This document shows positions 22,401-35,120 of a DNA stretch of 64,000 nt, piece by piece. Source of the stretch: Smallanthus sonchifolius (taxonomy: Eukaryota; Streptophyta; Magnoliopsida; Asterales; Asteraceae); assembly GCA_023525975.1 (NCBI GenBank), contig CM042023.1, positions 15,053,501 through 15,117,500 on the forward strand. The letters are read 5' to 3'. The notes below the pieces were generated by a model. That model had not been told where the DNA came from and did no database searches. It worked only from the letters and a program-made list of their open reading frames with translations. Position 1 is the stretch's first letter, and the number at the start of each line of letters is the position of its first letter. A program made the translations under genes and the position numbers.

Positions 22401-24214
22401 CGGTAACAATTTTATGAAGAATAGGTTCAGATACAGGATCAGGAATTTGAGCATAAATGTATGCATCAACCTCAACAGGATTGTTGATTTTAAGCATAGA
22501 GTTGACTCACAAAAGTGTGTGACGATGAGGAAGGCCTCTTTTCTGGAACTCTATTGTATACAAATCTGAGAAAGGTAACTATAAATTAAATATGACAGCC
22601 GTAGGAAAAAAGATTATGAAGAATTAAAGCACAAAACAGTTGCTATCATAAGTACCCGCAACAACTTATCCAAAAGGATCACCAGACCTTAAATAACTTA
22701 TAAAGGCGTCAACTTTCAGCTTAAAAACTCTAGCGATAATATCTGGACGGTCTTGAACTGTAATTGAAGGTGTGGTCGCCATATATCTAGCAATTTAGCA
22801 ATTTCTGGCCATTTAACATTACACGTAAACGTGATGAAGTATTTGTGGATTTTCGTGGACTCTACAAATGGCCAAAGCATCCTGATAATGTTTATACATA
22901 TAGAGTGGTTCGCCAGTGAAAGATGAAGGAAGAAGCAGTCGTTTACCAATGTCATTACCGCTCGAGTCACCACGCACAACAGCATCATGAATACCTTGTA
23001 AGTACTCAGTCCTAAGAAGATGTTGATGTGATAATATGTAATCCAACCTATTTTGTTCGATACAAACGTAAGATTCAACCAAAAACTGCTGAAAAAGACG
23101 ACCACCTCTAAGCAAATGAGTATACATGTTTAGGCGGTCATGCAACAGATAGCTGTAAAACATGTTCATAGTAAGCTGTGTCCGTTTATTTGAAGCATTG
23201 TCAGTTAAACGAAGTGCAGGAGACCAACCTTCCTGACCAAACACAAACAGTAATGGATACTGCAAGGACATGTATTGTGCATGCAATTTGCTAAATCTTT
23301 GAGGAACATCACCTTTTGTGTGAATAACAATATCAAAATCAGTGGACTTTGAGTCAGATTCATACACGATAGCACTAATCGTTCCAGGTGCCGGTGCATC
23401 ATAGTTCATTTCTTGAGCATGACTATAGAGACAAATAGCAAAATCAGGAACGTCAATAGAAGAACAAAGATCTCGCGCAGTACAAAAGAGTTTTACTAAC
23501 TCATTAGCCTCATCTAAAGCACGTACCAACAACTGCACAACCTTTTCATCTAGGGACGACCTGCCATGACTATCAAAAGAACGAAGTCTATTTGAAACCT
23601 CATGTTCAGTATCATATACATACATCTGTAGAAACTGAGGTTGTTCACCACTAGATGGACAAAACGAACCAATATGATGACATATTTGGCCGCTTAATTT
23701 AAAAAACGTACGGACCAGATGTTAAGTTTATAGAATTATCCACAGTTGCTTCGAAAGAGGTCACGACGAACATGGAATTATAAGCACGTATGTTGGTTTG
23801 GAAGTCAGTGTTTTCGAAAAGACGTTTAATGCAGTTAGGAGGTTCGTTCGAACGACGCAGATTTACACGACCGCTCTTACAACAGCGGTTATATCTTGGT
23901 CTCTGACTAAGAGGGAAGGACTTAAGACGTTCATCATACCAAAAGTGTGCATCACAAAACTGGCAAACGTAACTGCAGTCACCAACGTCCAAATACAGAG
24001 AGGAATAAACAGAAACAGGTACAGTAGAATGACATATGCTAAGAGGAACAGATTGTGAAGGAAAATATGAAGATGACATTGTTTGATGGAAACAACCAGC
24101 ATCGCGTACATTACTATTAAGAATTGACAAACGTTTAGAAGATAAAGGCCCTAATTGGTCAGCGTAATTTACAGGCACTCGCCTTTTACGGGAAGTCTGA
24201 CGTTTAGTATCCAT
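19458..24214 (-). pseudogene. Helitron Rep/helicase (RepHel), broken
   Basis: From the ATG at 24,214 the order is: N-terminal Helitron region (DVGDCSYVCQFCDAHFWYDE, PPNCIKRLFEN); Rep part (KYFITFTCNVKWPEIAKLL; HUH motif GLPHRHTLL with the two His codons at 22,519-22,527; Tyr motif IKYLFKYISKGADR); then PIF1-type helicase with Walker A VYGHGGNGKTY near 21,005-21,030, GSDFRQTLPV, LTENMRL, AMTINKSQGQ and LYVAFSRATS. A 90-bp GT-AG intron (22,655-22,566) splices in frame just before the HUH motif. Damage includes frameshifts near 23,700, 22,848 and 22,785, stops at about 22,673, 22,507-22,509 and 21,419-21,421, one right after Walker A, another near 20,495 and a frameshift near 20,840. The protein would nick, unwind and religate Helitron DNA if whole. 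Confidence 0.88.
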
Positions 24215-25450
24215 GTAAACACTATTGAAACAAGTAAATTAATTAAAATTAAAGACATGTTGACAAAAAGGACATTATACTTACAGGAGGCGGATCGTAG
24301 AATACCAAAAAAACAAAAATGTCTGCTAAAAGCCAGGTAATGAACCTGCTGAGAGAACGAAATTAAATAATATTTACGAAAAATTATTATTAAATATATA
24401 GGAAAAACATGGAAATAGGAAAATAAATAAAAAAATAACACGTGAAGCAGTTAACAATTATTATAGAAAACAAATCATATAAGTTTGAGAGACGGTGACA
24501 CACAACTCAAACTATGTGTCGCTTATAAGAGTTCCTGATAAGCCATGTTTATAGAATAATCAAAAGAAAAGAAAACTTTATAATTAATTTAAGGAAGAAA
24601 ACACATCAAACACCATGACATGTACTAAAGCCAACCATTTCGTTGGGCTTTAGTAATTCACAGGTGATTAGTTTCTATTATAAATAGAACATATCAACTT
24701 AAACAGGAGCCATAAGCATTTAAGAAAAACAGACTGTCATGTAACAAATGAGGTTTTTTTCACTTGCTAAAGCATTTGGGTTAAAGTTCAAATTTGCCTA
24801 TGTTTCTATGGGTTGGCTTGTATTTTCAAAGGTCATGCAACTATTTTGTGCAGTTTAATAACAGTAATGGCAACACAACAAATCAAATTCTTTTCACGAG
24901 GGGGCAAACGTAGTTATAGATACCTAGGGGTTAAAATGTAAAGTTTATAAATTTTATAAGATTAATCTACTCACACCTTTAAAATCATTATTTGTAACCT
25001 TATGATGATATAAGTTTTTGATTCCTCATTTGACAATGCTAAAAAACCTAGTTTCCACTGGAAATAGATGAGAGGAAATTCCACTTTTTGCACCTTTAAT
25101 CTTCATTGAATATTTGAATCTCACATAATTGTAAAAATGCTTTTGTTGCCATCTTTTGCGCCTATTGTTATTACGATCACTACTGGCTCTCAATATCGCA
25201 ATCAAAGAGGGCAAACGAAACATAAGAACAACCAACATGAATACGAAATGGAAGACGAAAAACTCAGCTGAAATAAATCTACAATCAATAACAGTAATCG
25301 GTAGAATTACTCTCTTGTGTGAAGTGTATCTCTATCCCAAATAGGCTAAACAACGCATTAAACAAAAGCCAAAGATTTAAAAGCTTACCGATCGCTGGAG
25401 AAGAGGGTTAAGGGAAGCAGTTGCAGAAGAAAGTAAAAGGGTGAAGTGAA
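24215..25450. other. 5' region of the coding Helitron, no gene called
   Basis: AT-rich sequence upstream of the RepHel ATG. The minus strand has a TATA-like CTATTTATAATAG near 24,675 and a good donor (GATCG/GTAAGC, near 25,390) after a pyrimidine-rich leader (25,480-25,390), which could be a non-coding first exon. The minus-strand frame at 25,026-25,238 has no known motif. No clear 5' TC terminus. Confidence 0.4.
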
Positions 25451-25702
25451 GCGGTGGCTACTGATGGGAAGGTAAAGTGATTACCTCAAAGATGAAAAAG
25501 GAAAAAAAAATTCTACCAATGAAACATGACTAACCGTCCAAAGCAACAAATAGAATTTTGTTACTGTAGACATGTAGCGGTGGCTACTGATGGGAAGGTA
25601 AAGTGATTACCTCAAAAATGAAAAACGAAAAAAAATTATACCAATGAAAAATGACTAACCGTCCAAAGAAACAAATAGAATTTTGTTACTGTAGACATGT
25701 GA
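25451..25702. repeat. 126-bp tandem duplication
   Basis: Two head-to-tail copies (25,451-25,576 and 25,577-25,702) start GCGGTGGCTACTGATGGGAA and end CTGTAGACATGT, with only a few differences. They are non-coding and lie upstream of the Helitron gene. Confidence 0.9.
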
Positions 25703-25839
25703 GGGTAAGTAAGTTTCAAATGTAGAGTTCTAAATAACATATTTTATTTTTTATAATAGAACTTAAAAGCTTTAAGTTACAATTATTTATGGCTAAATGT
25801 GGTCCTTAAAGGCTAAAGCATCTCATATGAGAGGTCTAT

Positions 25840-26375
25840 AAGGCTATGGGGAGTACCTACACTTTTTCATATTTTCACACCCCTTTACGTCAGCGTCACA
25901 TCAGATTTCATAATTTTTTCACACTCTCCACATTTGAGGGAAATGGTTCTATATCTCCACACTGCCATGTCATTTTCTTTTTCTAATTTAATTTAATATT
26001 AATTTGTTTTAATAATTAATATAAAAGCATTATTAATAATAATAATAATAATTTTAAGCTGAATAATAATAATAATAATAATTGGCCTTTAATTGGGCTT
26101 CATGGTAGCCCACCATCTCAACCCTAAATTAGCCTTTAAAGAAAACTAGAAGAAGAAGCGCTACCTACCATCGGAGAAAAAAACCAGAAGAAGCGATGGA
26201 GATCTTCACCGGAGAAGAAGAAGCCGGCCGTTTGAGAGGGTAGGCCCCACCCGCAACGGCTACAAGTCCATTTTCACGCTGTGGAGATCTTCACGGAGGC
26301 GTGGTGTTCCACGCCGGCCACGCGTGCCAGGTCAGATCCACGACGTTTTTACGGGGGTACTCCCCTTGGCCTAAA
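25840..26375. mobile_element. MITE with GGCTATGGGGAGTACC ends
   Basis: The left end AAGGCTATGGGGAGTACC pairs with the right end (reversed TTAGGCCAAGGGGAGTACC). The interior has an (AAT)n run (26,030-26,085) and a GC-rich right half resembling captured or low-complexity sequence (GAAGAAGCGATGGAGATCTT). The hexamer GGTCTA occurs just outside both ends, so a short target-site duplication is possible. No coding capacity. Confidence 0.7.
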
Positions 26376-29263
26376 AAGGTCTACATTTTTAAGAGCTTCA
26401 GAAACCGGTTAATGTAAATTATTTAATTAAACTAATTAATACTAATATAATATTTACTTCATTTATAAGTCGATCAATAGACGGTGCATATAAGTTTATG
26501 ATAAAAAGGTTTTTGAGTTGATAATGTAATAAAATTGTTATCTGGATTTTAGTTCTTACTTGTTTGTTTTATGGAATTTAATGAAATTAAGATATGTAAA
26601 AAATAGCATGTTTGGTTGAAGAAATAAAGTATTGGAATTAGAATAAACTAGTGGGACACTCGTGCTCCGTGACTGGCATTAGAATAAAATTTAAATGAAA
26701 ACATAAACAAAAATGTAAAAACGTTAATAAAAAACAAACCTAAAAATAAAGTATAGAAAAAGGGGAAAAATTAAGTATTAAGTCCTTAGCATTTCAGCGT
26801 AATAAACCGCGGAAAAAATAAAGTATCCGAAACTAAATTTAAACAGAGACGCCGACGCAACAGTAAAATAGCAGTAATAAAAAAGCAAACTTGAAACTAA
26901 AAAAAAGGAAAAAAACCCAAATGGGGTGTCACTTTAACGTGGTTAAGTATGTAAAAAAGAAGCATATGAAGTTACAGCAGATCGCTTCCGAATATCAAAA
27001 CGTAGATAAAAAAAAGCACGTCGTAATGATGTATTCTGAAAAAACAAAAAAATTAAGTCGCTGTAAAAATGAGCGTTAAGAAAAACGAAAGCATATTTTA
27101 AAAAAAAATAAAAATATATCATATTTTACCGGATCGGTTTTGAATAAAATTGTCGTTGAAGAGTAGACCGAATCAGTTTTGAATAAAATTTATATTGAAT
27201 GTAGATAAAATAAACACGTCGCTATATTCGGAGTGTATAAAAATGCTTTATTTTAAAAAAGTTATAAGTGAAATAATAGTAATAAAAAGTTAAAACTAAT
27301 AATAAGTTGTTTTATGAAGTTATTTAACTAAGAAAAGAGGAAGTTATTCTAGAAAAGAGAAACCCATGAGTACATGATCTTAAACTTACCAGCAACGATT
27401 TTTTAATACATTTCCTGGGTTTCCATTTATGATAAGACGCAAAAGTCTTTAAAAAAAAAATTGCTGATGACAGGTGAGGTGAAGTAAGCAATGCAAAGGA
27501 CACTTGTAACATGTGTATAAAAAGCCTCCATAAAAAAGCTGACCATAAGAGCATTCATAACTCGGATGGTATAATTATTTGAGTGAGTTTTGTATATTTT
27601 AATGAATGGTTTAAAGTGGTTGTAAGTGGAGGAGAGAGAAAAGATATAAGGTTTTTATAAATATAAGAATAAAAGTAGTGGTTTTTAGTATAATTATAAA
27701 CATAATGAGAGAGAAAAGTATAGATAAAAGGTAGAAAAAATAATGTTTTTTAGTGTAATTATAAGGATAAGAATACGGAATATAAAGAACGGGCTGGGAA
27801 TGCTAAGTGTTGTTTTGTTTGTAGTGGAATTAACTCAATTAAGGCGATGAGTGATGTAAGAGAGAGAGAGTATGCAGAAAAAGACAAAACGAAATATGTT
27901 TTAGGTGTTTGTACTTTATGTATTAATTCTTTGCCATTTGTCTTTTATAAGTAATTGAATAAGAACCCCCTTACGGGGTGTAGAACCTTAAAAAAAATAA
28001 CTTCAAAATATTGATGCAAACACATGTGTTGTTGCGTACTGCTAAACAGCTGAAGACATTGAAACGTAGATAAACATAGTAATGACACAATGGTATATCA
28101 TGAAATAACAAAAAAGGCACGTCGTTATAAAGAAGTTTATGGCCTTTAAAAAACTATTTAATGAAGTAAAAAATAACCATTTAATGAAAAGATCAAACCA
28201 TGTAAAACTGAAAATGATTTAGGTAAGTAAAAAAGTTAAGAAAACCTAAAACAATAATTTAGAAAAAAAACTAAACGTTAACAAAGCTGTTAAATAGTTA
28301 TCCGTTAAAAAAGTAGAAAAAGAAAACAAAACCGTATAAAAAAACCGAAGACTTAAGAAAAATGCATAATCACGTTTTACGTAAGTGTTTAAATAACTAA
28401 CATGCACAACTCCGTTTTGAACGAAACTTACATCGGAACGTAGATAAAAGTGAGTATGTCGCACGGTATATTCATGATTTTATAAACTATCATATTTTAA
28501 AAGTTATAAATGGAAAACATAAAAAAAAAATCTATAACCATTACACTTGTCAACTTCTTATTGGTAAAAGAAGTAAGAGAGTGATAGAGAAAGTGTGTGT
28601 GAATTGTGAACGGTAGAAGCCTTTCCACTTTTTATGCATTAAAACTCTAGTAAAGACAAAATTGTGTATGCATCAGAGAGTTGTCATTTATGCATAAAAT
28701 CTTTGGTATTTGAAAATCGTAATTAATCTAATTTTCTCAAATTTCTTCAAAGAATATCCTTTTCAAATAGTAAAGAAATCCAATAAAAAGAATTAAAATC
28801 TCTCACTCCCTCATCACTACCACCCCCCATTTCAACTTCTTTAACAAATTTATAAACCAAAAATGATTACGTTGGAATTGAACTTTAAACACCTACTTTA
28901 ATGAGTATTAATGGTAAAGCTACCAAAGAGAAGAACATTGAAAATGGAGATGAGAAGCTTAAACGCAAATGAGTAAGTTACTACTCTACCCTTGTGAAGT
29001 CATTATTGTGTTGATATTAGACCACAAATCAAAATCAACATGAGACATAAAACCACAAACCAAAATATAAACATATGCCAATCGGAAGTTTGAAAAGATA
29101 GGAGAAAACGAAATAAATAGAAGATACAAATAAAGAAAAGTGACGTGTGCTGGCCCACCATTTTCCCTTAGGTAGGTGGTGTTTGGTTAAATCACATGAG
29201 AATTGGTTAAAGAATAAAGATAAGAAATGATGATAATTGTAGGAGTGTTTGGTTGATAGACAC
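26376..29263. other. Gene-less AT-rich stretch with dispersed AACGTAGATAAAA motifs
   Basis: About 2.9 kb with no supportable gene. A motif AACGTAGATAAAA...CACGTCG(C/T), often followed by TGTATTC, recurs near 27,000, 27,198, 28,058 and 28,438. 'CTAGTGGGACACTCGTGCTCCGTG' at 26,649 (given here only as position and gist) resembles a diverged Helitron 3' end on the minus strand. Purine-rich and A-rich runs explain the remaining short open frames. Confidence 0.5.
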
Positions 29264-29620
29264 CACCAAAGTTTTCGGTATCTGACGGACCGTACGGTCG
29301 GATCGGAAACGATCATAGAACCGGTTTGACTATATTCAGTGATGGATTCAGGAATTTTTTCAAATGGTTCACTGTTTTTAGCTGCTCCAATTTCATAGGG
29401 TCGGACGTAAAAAAATTCCGGGTCGGGTAAGGTTTAGAAGTTCACTGGTCGAACAGATCAGAGATAAAAAAAATGAGCTAACTTGAAACATAATCATATA
29501 TCAAAATAACTAAAAATTAAACTTTTAAAGTAGTAAAAGCAATTTTTCATAACCGGATCGGAGAGTGAACCGGACGGCTCAGAGGTTTACTGGTCAGACC
29601 GGATTCAAGAACCAGACAAG
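29264..29620. repeat. CCGG-rich repeat related to 9532-9939
   Basis: It starts AAAGTTTTCGGTATCTGACGG and carries GGACCGTACGGTCGGATCGG, then degenerate CCGGTTTGAC and GGACGGCTC words. Composition and end sequence match the CCGG-rich MITE-like family at 9.5 kb. Boundaries are uncertain. Confidence 0.5.
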
Positions 29621-29994
29621 ATAATAAATAATTTAATAACTTAAAAATATTCACTTTCATACACCAATCCAACGCCTATTACAAATCAAGTTTTTTCCAA
29701 AATTATTCAGGTGATGCAGGGGAAAGATATAAATCCGGAAACTGATCATTCTTTTTACTTTATTCAAATAAAGGACACTAGTAAACAAATTTATTTTTAA
29801 GTAAACAATTTTGATAAACCTAGATATCCAAGGATACAGTTAAAGCATGAATATTGTATTAACAAGTCTGCACTCTGCTTAATTTATCCCTTGCGTGTAA
29901 ATTTAACATCTCTTTGCTTAAAGAAAAGTAAGAAAGGGGTGGTATCCAAGAGAAGAGATACAAAATACATCAATAAAAGACAGTAAATTAATAG

Positions 29995-32103
29995 AACGCA
30001 AAGAGGGCAAAAAAATTCAAAAAGGAAATGATGGTAGTTAAGGTCGACTTTGAGAAAGCATATGATACGGTAAACTGGAAATTTCTACTACCGGTCATGA
30101 CACATATGGGATTCCCGCCGAGATGGAGGAATTGGATTTTAGGAATCCTATTGTCCGGACGTGCTTCAGTTATGTTCAATGGGTCCCCGTCCTCGGAATT
30201 TCAATTAAGAAGAGGTCTTAGACAAGGCGATCCAATATCGGCTTTCCTTTTCATCCTAGTGATGGAAGCTTTGAACATTATGATGAAGAAGGCAGTGGAC
30301 AATGGCTTGTTTGAAGGTATATCCCTTGGGGGGAGTGGAGTTACTTTTTCACATTTATTCTATGCAGACGATGTCATATTCTGTGGGGTATGGAGCTCAA
30401 CAAATCTAAAAAATCTGAACAGAATCCTCAGAGTATTCAATATGTGTTCGGGATTAAAGTTAAACCTAGGTAAGAGTCGAGTGTATGGGGTTGGCATGGA
30501 TCAAGATTTGGTTAATCTGCTGGCAAGTAGTGTCTCATGCAAAGGAGACAAGTTCCCGTTCACTTATTTAGGGATGCTGGTGGGCGATAACATGAATAGA
30601 GTCAAAGCATGGAAACCGGTAATTGATAAGTTCAATAAAAAAACTCTCAAATTGGATGGCGAAAACCTTGTCTTTTGCAGGTAGAATTACTCTCATCAAG
30701 GCAGTACTAGGGAGTATTCCAAACTAATACTTATCACTCTTCAAAGCACCAAAAAGCGTGATAAATACGTTGGACGGCATTCAGAGGAAATTCTTATGGG
30801 GGAGGGGTGGTGGTTCAATGTTGAAAAAAATAAGGTGGGTAGCATGTGAAAAAACCGTGACAGCTAAAGGTAAAGGCGGGCTTGGAGTGGGAAGCATCAG
30901 GGATCTGAATTTGGCGCTACTCGCAAAGTGGTGGTGGAGAATGAAGAATGACAAAACTCACATGTGGAAGAGGATAACTGAAACAATACATCGGGGAAAA
31001 AGACATTTGAATTCTTTTCCAATAAAGAAGTCAGTGACCGGGGTTTGGAAGAATATAATATCAATCAAGAAAGATTTTGGGAAACTAAACATGGACATTC
31101 ATCAGAAGATTAAATGTAAAATGGGTTCAGGTAGTAGCATGAGGTTTTGGCTGGATCATTGGCTGGAGATCGGTATCCTAAAAAGCGTTTTTCCTAACTT
31201 ATTTTCGTCAGCCAAAGATAAGAATATTTGTGTTGCAGGTTGCTTCTCAGAAGATTTTAACATCTGGTGCTGGGAATGGAAAGGGGGCCATTTACAGGAC
31301 CTATTTCATACTCAACTTAAACATTTAATTGCTTTATTGTCACAGGTTAGCTTAAACCAGAAGGAGGACGTTTGGGGTTGGAAGATGGGCGACATGGAAA
31401 AATTCAAAGTGAGCTTGGTCAGAAAAGACTTAGAAGATGCACGAGGAGCTCTTTTTGCTTACCCGGAGTTCAGGTGGAACACGTGGGTACCACCAAAGGT
31501 CAGAATATTCATGTGGTGAGTTGTGTATGGATGAATATTGACTAAGGATGGTCTTGCTTGCAGAGGAGCACCTATAGGAGACACGACCTGTCCCAACTGT
31601 GAAATTAGTGAAGAAAGTGCAAATCATATAATAGACACGTGCCTGTTTGCAAGATCAATTTGGTGGCAAATATAGAGATAGTGTAATCAACCAATATCGT
31701 CAACTATGAACTCAATCAAGGAGGTGCTACTCCAGGTGGAGGGCCTACAACTTACGAAGGAGAAAAAGAAATTAATACATGCAATCACACATACAACAAT
31801 GTGGTGTTTATGGCTCACTCGGAACAAGAAAATTTTTTAAGAGAAGGCCTTGTCGGCCCACTATTGCGTCGCACAAATCAAGGAGCTATCATACTTATGG
31901 ATCACGTGTAGAGCTAAGATGGGGAACATCAGTTAGGAGGATTGGAACCCGTTTCAGCTGACCGCATAATAATAGGGGATGATTGTAATTTTGGTGTGGT
32001 CATTTAGTGGCTAAGTTTGTAATCTTGGGCTGCCCCGAGCCACTGGCTTGGGGTTGGTTTTCCGCTTTTTGGCAATATAGTGACGCTTACTTTAAAAAAA
32101 AAA
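29995..32103 (+). mobile_element. L1-type LINE, 5'-truncated, dead
   Basis: The reverse transcriptase blocks are in order: VKVDFEKAYDTVNW, GLRQGDPISAFLFILVMEAL, HLFYADDVIF (YADD catalytic centre), LKLNLGKSR and FTYLGMLVGD. A frameshift near 30,655 and a TAA near 30,725 break it. The next frame (30,758-31,519) holds the connection region (IQRKFLWGR, WWWRMKND, MRFWLDHW). A TGA at 31,517 precedes the zinc-binding tail (CPNC...ANHIIDTC). The 3' UTR ends with an A-run at about 32,092-32,103. Endonuclease and the first reverse transcriptase block are missing, so it is truncated at about 29,995. No clean target-site duplication was found. Confidence 0.9.
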
Positions 32104-32145
32104 TAATCAAAAACAAAAGGAGAAACACAATCCGAAATGAACGGA

Positions 32146-34877
32146 TGTAACATCCCGGGTTTTTACCAACTAAGCGGGATTATTGTATATGTGTATATGT
32201 TTGTATGAAGTGGACGGGACCTTGACGGAGTTTAACCAAAGGCGTAGAAACAAGGTTTTTTTAGTAATTAAAGACGAGGGATTAACGAGTAAATATCGAG
32301 ACTCAGTGGGATTATATTAAAAACCACTTGGTGGGCTAAGCCCAGAAACGGCGGCGCGTGGAAGGGCCAAGCCCGGTCCGAAAGGACACCTCTTTAGGGT
32401 GTTACGCAATGGGAAGAACCCCATTTGGTTCTTGCGGCTGCAGAGAAGAAAAGAGAGAGGAGGAAAGGTCGTTCGTCGCGTTCTTGTCCGAGTCGAGGTA
32501 TATTTGTGATCCTCTAATCATTGTTTACGTGTTTTGGTTCCCGGATAATCATAGTAACCGTTTTGTGATGCTAGGGTTTTCGTAAGTGTGATTCTCATGA
32601 AGAAACTATTTGATTGGATATTCGGATATCACGAATCATCCGGTTCCAAGGTATAATCATCTATTCCCTCTGTGTTATCGTTTACGTTTTGTTTCAGGGA
32701 GGAAGTAGTCGGGTTTTGCGTAAGCTGAGAACCCGAAGGGGGTTCCTATAGTGAACACGAAGTCGAGAGAGGGGACGTGAAGAACCCGACACCACTCGGT
32801 GGTGGCCATTCACGACCGTGGTGGCTTCGCGTTACACGGCAGTGGCATTCGGAGAGGAATGGCGGCGGAGAGAAGGCCGGTCGTAGGCCATGGCATCCAT
32901 GCTTGGGCTGTTCACGACGGTGTAGGGCGGCGGGGGTTGCTCGAAGCCAACGGGAACCCGGGGGAAGGGTTAGCAACGCGTGGTGTTAACCGGAAGCAAG
33001 AATCAAGGCGCCCGATGAGGTCGGTTCGTAATATCCGATGACTAAAGGGGGATGTGTTTATATGAAGGGACCACGGGGATGTGAGCATGCATTCACGTAA
33101 TGCATGGGACCATGCATGGCGTCATGCACGTACAAGTGGTCATGTGTGGCGTCATGTTAAGTCGAACGAGTGAAGGGGTTAACGTCGGGTCGTACAATTG
33201 CCACGTGTATTATGTGTATGTTAGGTACGAGGTCGAAAGGCGAACACGAGGAGTTAGCGAGTTCTAAGGATCGAAGAGTATAGAGCAAAGGTGAGTTTCT
33301 AAACCCCTCTTTTAAACGTTTTACTGTTTTGGGGCTATCGTACATACTCGCATGTTTTATTAAACGAACGTATTACGAGTTATGATTTAAACTTGAAGTG
33401 TTTTATGAGACCATTATGTAATAATGAGCTAAGAGTCATTATGGGATCTCTAGGATGGGTGAACAAGAGTAGTGATGATCTGTATGTATCATCTTATGAG
33501 TTAGTCGGGGTGAGTCGGGATTTTAGTTAAACATGTGAGGGTTATATAAGGAGAGTTAGCATGGGAACCAGTACGTGGTTCATTAACGAGTCAAGTAGAT
33601 GCTAGTATGTTGTCATGCGTCGTGTGCTTGATGCTGTGTGTATTGTGTCGTTGTCCTCGTGACACGACGGGTATCATGTTTGCATTAGTCTATGTGATGT
33701 CCATAGTATGTATGGGCTAGAAGTCAGTATGGTGTTTGTGAGTCGTATAACTTCCTATTCGGAAAGAGTTAGGTAAGGTGTCTAGACGTTATGAGGATAT
33801 GTCTAAGTAAGCGTTGGATTACACACGTAAGTGATCCGTAAATGGTGGTGAGTCATAGTACATGTCCAGGTAGTGTCATGTGTATATATGTGTTGCTTTG
33901 TGTGCTTGCACTGTTGTCCGTGTATACGGCTAATAGTGATGTGGAGGACGGAGTCTTTCGGGGTCATCATAGTACGTGTGATGTGTTAGTCACCGTATGG
34001 TAGATGATATAGTCACCGTGTGGTGGCTGGGTAGTCATCATAGATGACGAGTGTGTCGCTACGTTTAGCGGCGGGGCCCTGTAACAAGGGTGGAGTTGAG
34101 CTTAGGACGAGGATCCCGACGGGAATAACCCTGACGAGGGTGCAGTGATGAGGTATGCATTTGTGTGCTTATATATGTGTTAAATTGCATGCAAGTGACG
34201 AGTTATATTAATTGTATATGAGATGGTATTGATGTGATAAATAGATGGAATCAATGTGGTGTGTCGAGTTAGATTGACCGTTGTGTCGGGCTGAGTACAT
34301 TGTGTACAACTGTTGAGTCAATTGGTTTATGAGAGTCCAGGTTAGGACTGGTAAGTCGGTGTCTAGAGGTTGGATGAGTTAACCAGTGTATGGTTAATAT
34401 ATATGGTAAATTGTGAGTTATCAGAATAGTAAGTTCGTTCTATGTCAGAGAGACTTACTGAGTTAAAGTGGTGGGTTGAGTCTAGGGTGGTGAATCCTCC
34501 GGGATATTGTAAGGTAACAGGGTTATCTATATAAGGACAATTTATAAAACGATTTTATAAAGACCAGAGGGTCTTGAGTGGAAATAAATATTAAATGAGA
34601 TGAGTTGGCTTTTATTAAATTAAACTATTAGAACTCACTCAGCGTAGCGGACTTTGTATGTACGTTAGATTGTTTTGCAGGTGAGTCTGCTAGACGGGGT
34701 ACCTTGGCTTGGCAGCGAGCTACTCGGGTTGGTGCGCATGTATTCGTCAGGTAACGTTATGAAAATTAACGAGTTTAAAGATAGTACTATTTTAAGAAAG
34801 ACTTTCGCTGTTTACTTAAATGAAAGTTAGATATTTCTAAAGAGTATAACTAGTTATGAGAACCAACTGTAGGGTGC
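32146..34877 (+). mobile_element. Probable solo Gypsy (chromovirus-type) LTR
   Basis: Begins TGTAACATCCCGGG, a common start of plant Ty3/Gypsy chromovirus LTRs. It contains a GA-rich leader-like block (32,440-32,475) and, at about 34,630-34,690, 'gaactcactcagc...ttttgcaggtgag', a conserved 3' region of such LTRs. It stops near 'ccaactgtagggtg', where a terminal '...GTTACA' would be expected, so the last few bases look lost. No gag-pol and no second LTR are in the window. The 5' flank ACGGA has no visible partner. Short open frames inside have no motifs. Confidence 0.65.
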
Positions 34878-34949
34878 CTTGTTTGGAACCCTAGAACTTT
34901 TAAACAATTAAAATAAAACTGCATTAAAAAAAAGTTCAAAAAAATATAA

Positions 34950-35025
34950 GGGGAGAGATTCAAACCCAGTACCTCTAGGTTATAAACCAAAGTCTAAACC
35001 ACTACACCACTTGTTCAACTTTGTA
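34950..35025 (-). repeat. tRNA-derived (SINE-like) fragment
   Basis: The minus strand shows a pol III A box-like TGGTGTAGTGG (35,009-34,999) and a B box-like GGGTTTGAATC (34,967-34,957) at tRNA-like spacing. It cannot fold as a normal tRNA with the flanks seen, so it is read as a SINE or tRNA relic. Confidence 0.55.
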
Positions 35026-35120
35026 TAGGGGTTCACCCCAGTTTTTTTATATCGTTCTATTAAACTTTCGAAACTCGGGGGGTTCCGGTGAACCCCTCCC
35101 GCCCTACCTAAGTCCGCCTC

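Larger units (their letters stand above)
16014..25380 (-). mobile_element. Decayed autonomous-type Helitron (Rep/Hel + RPA)
   Basis: The 3' end (minus strand) is a GC hairpin, CCCGCCGCGAAGCGCG (16,029-16,044), followed by AAAATCAATCA and CTAG/T (16,014-16,017). Reading up from it come RPA1-like coding pieces (17.1-19.4 kb) and a Rep/helicase gene (24.2-19.5 kb), the standard plant Helitron order. The 5' end (TC) was not found; the right boundary given is only an estimate. A hAT-type MITE (16,428-16,941) is inserted near the 3' end. Many stops and frameshifts make it non-autonomous now. Linking the 3' end to the coding part is inference from orientation and order. Confidence 0.75.

Noticed and set aside
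23798..24058. Plus-strand frames opposite the Helitron Rep region
   Set aside because: They are antisense shadows of the RepHel coding region, which has clear family motifs on the minus strand.
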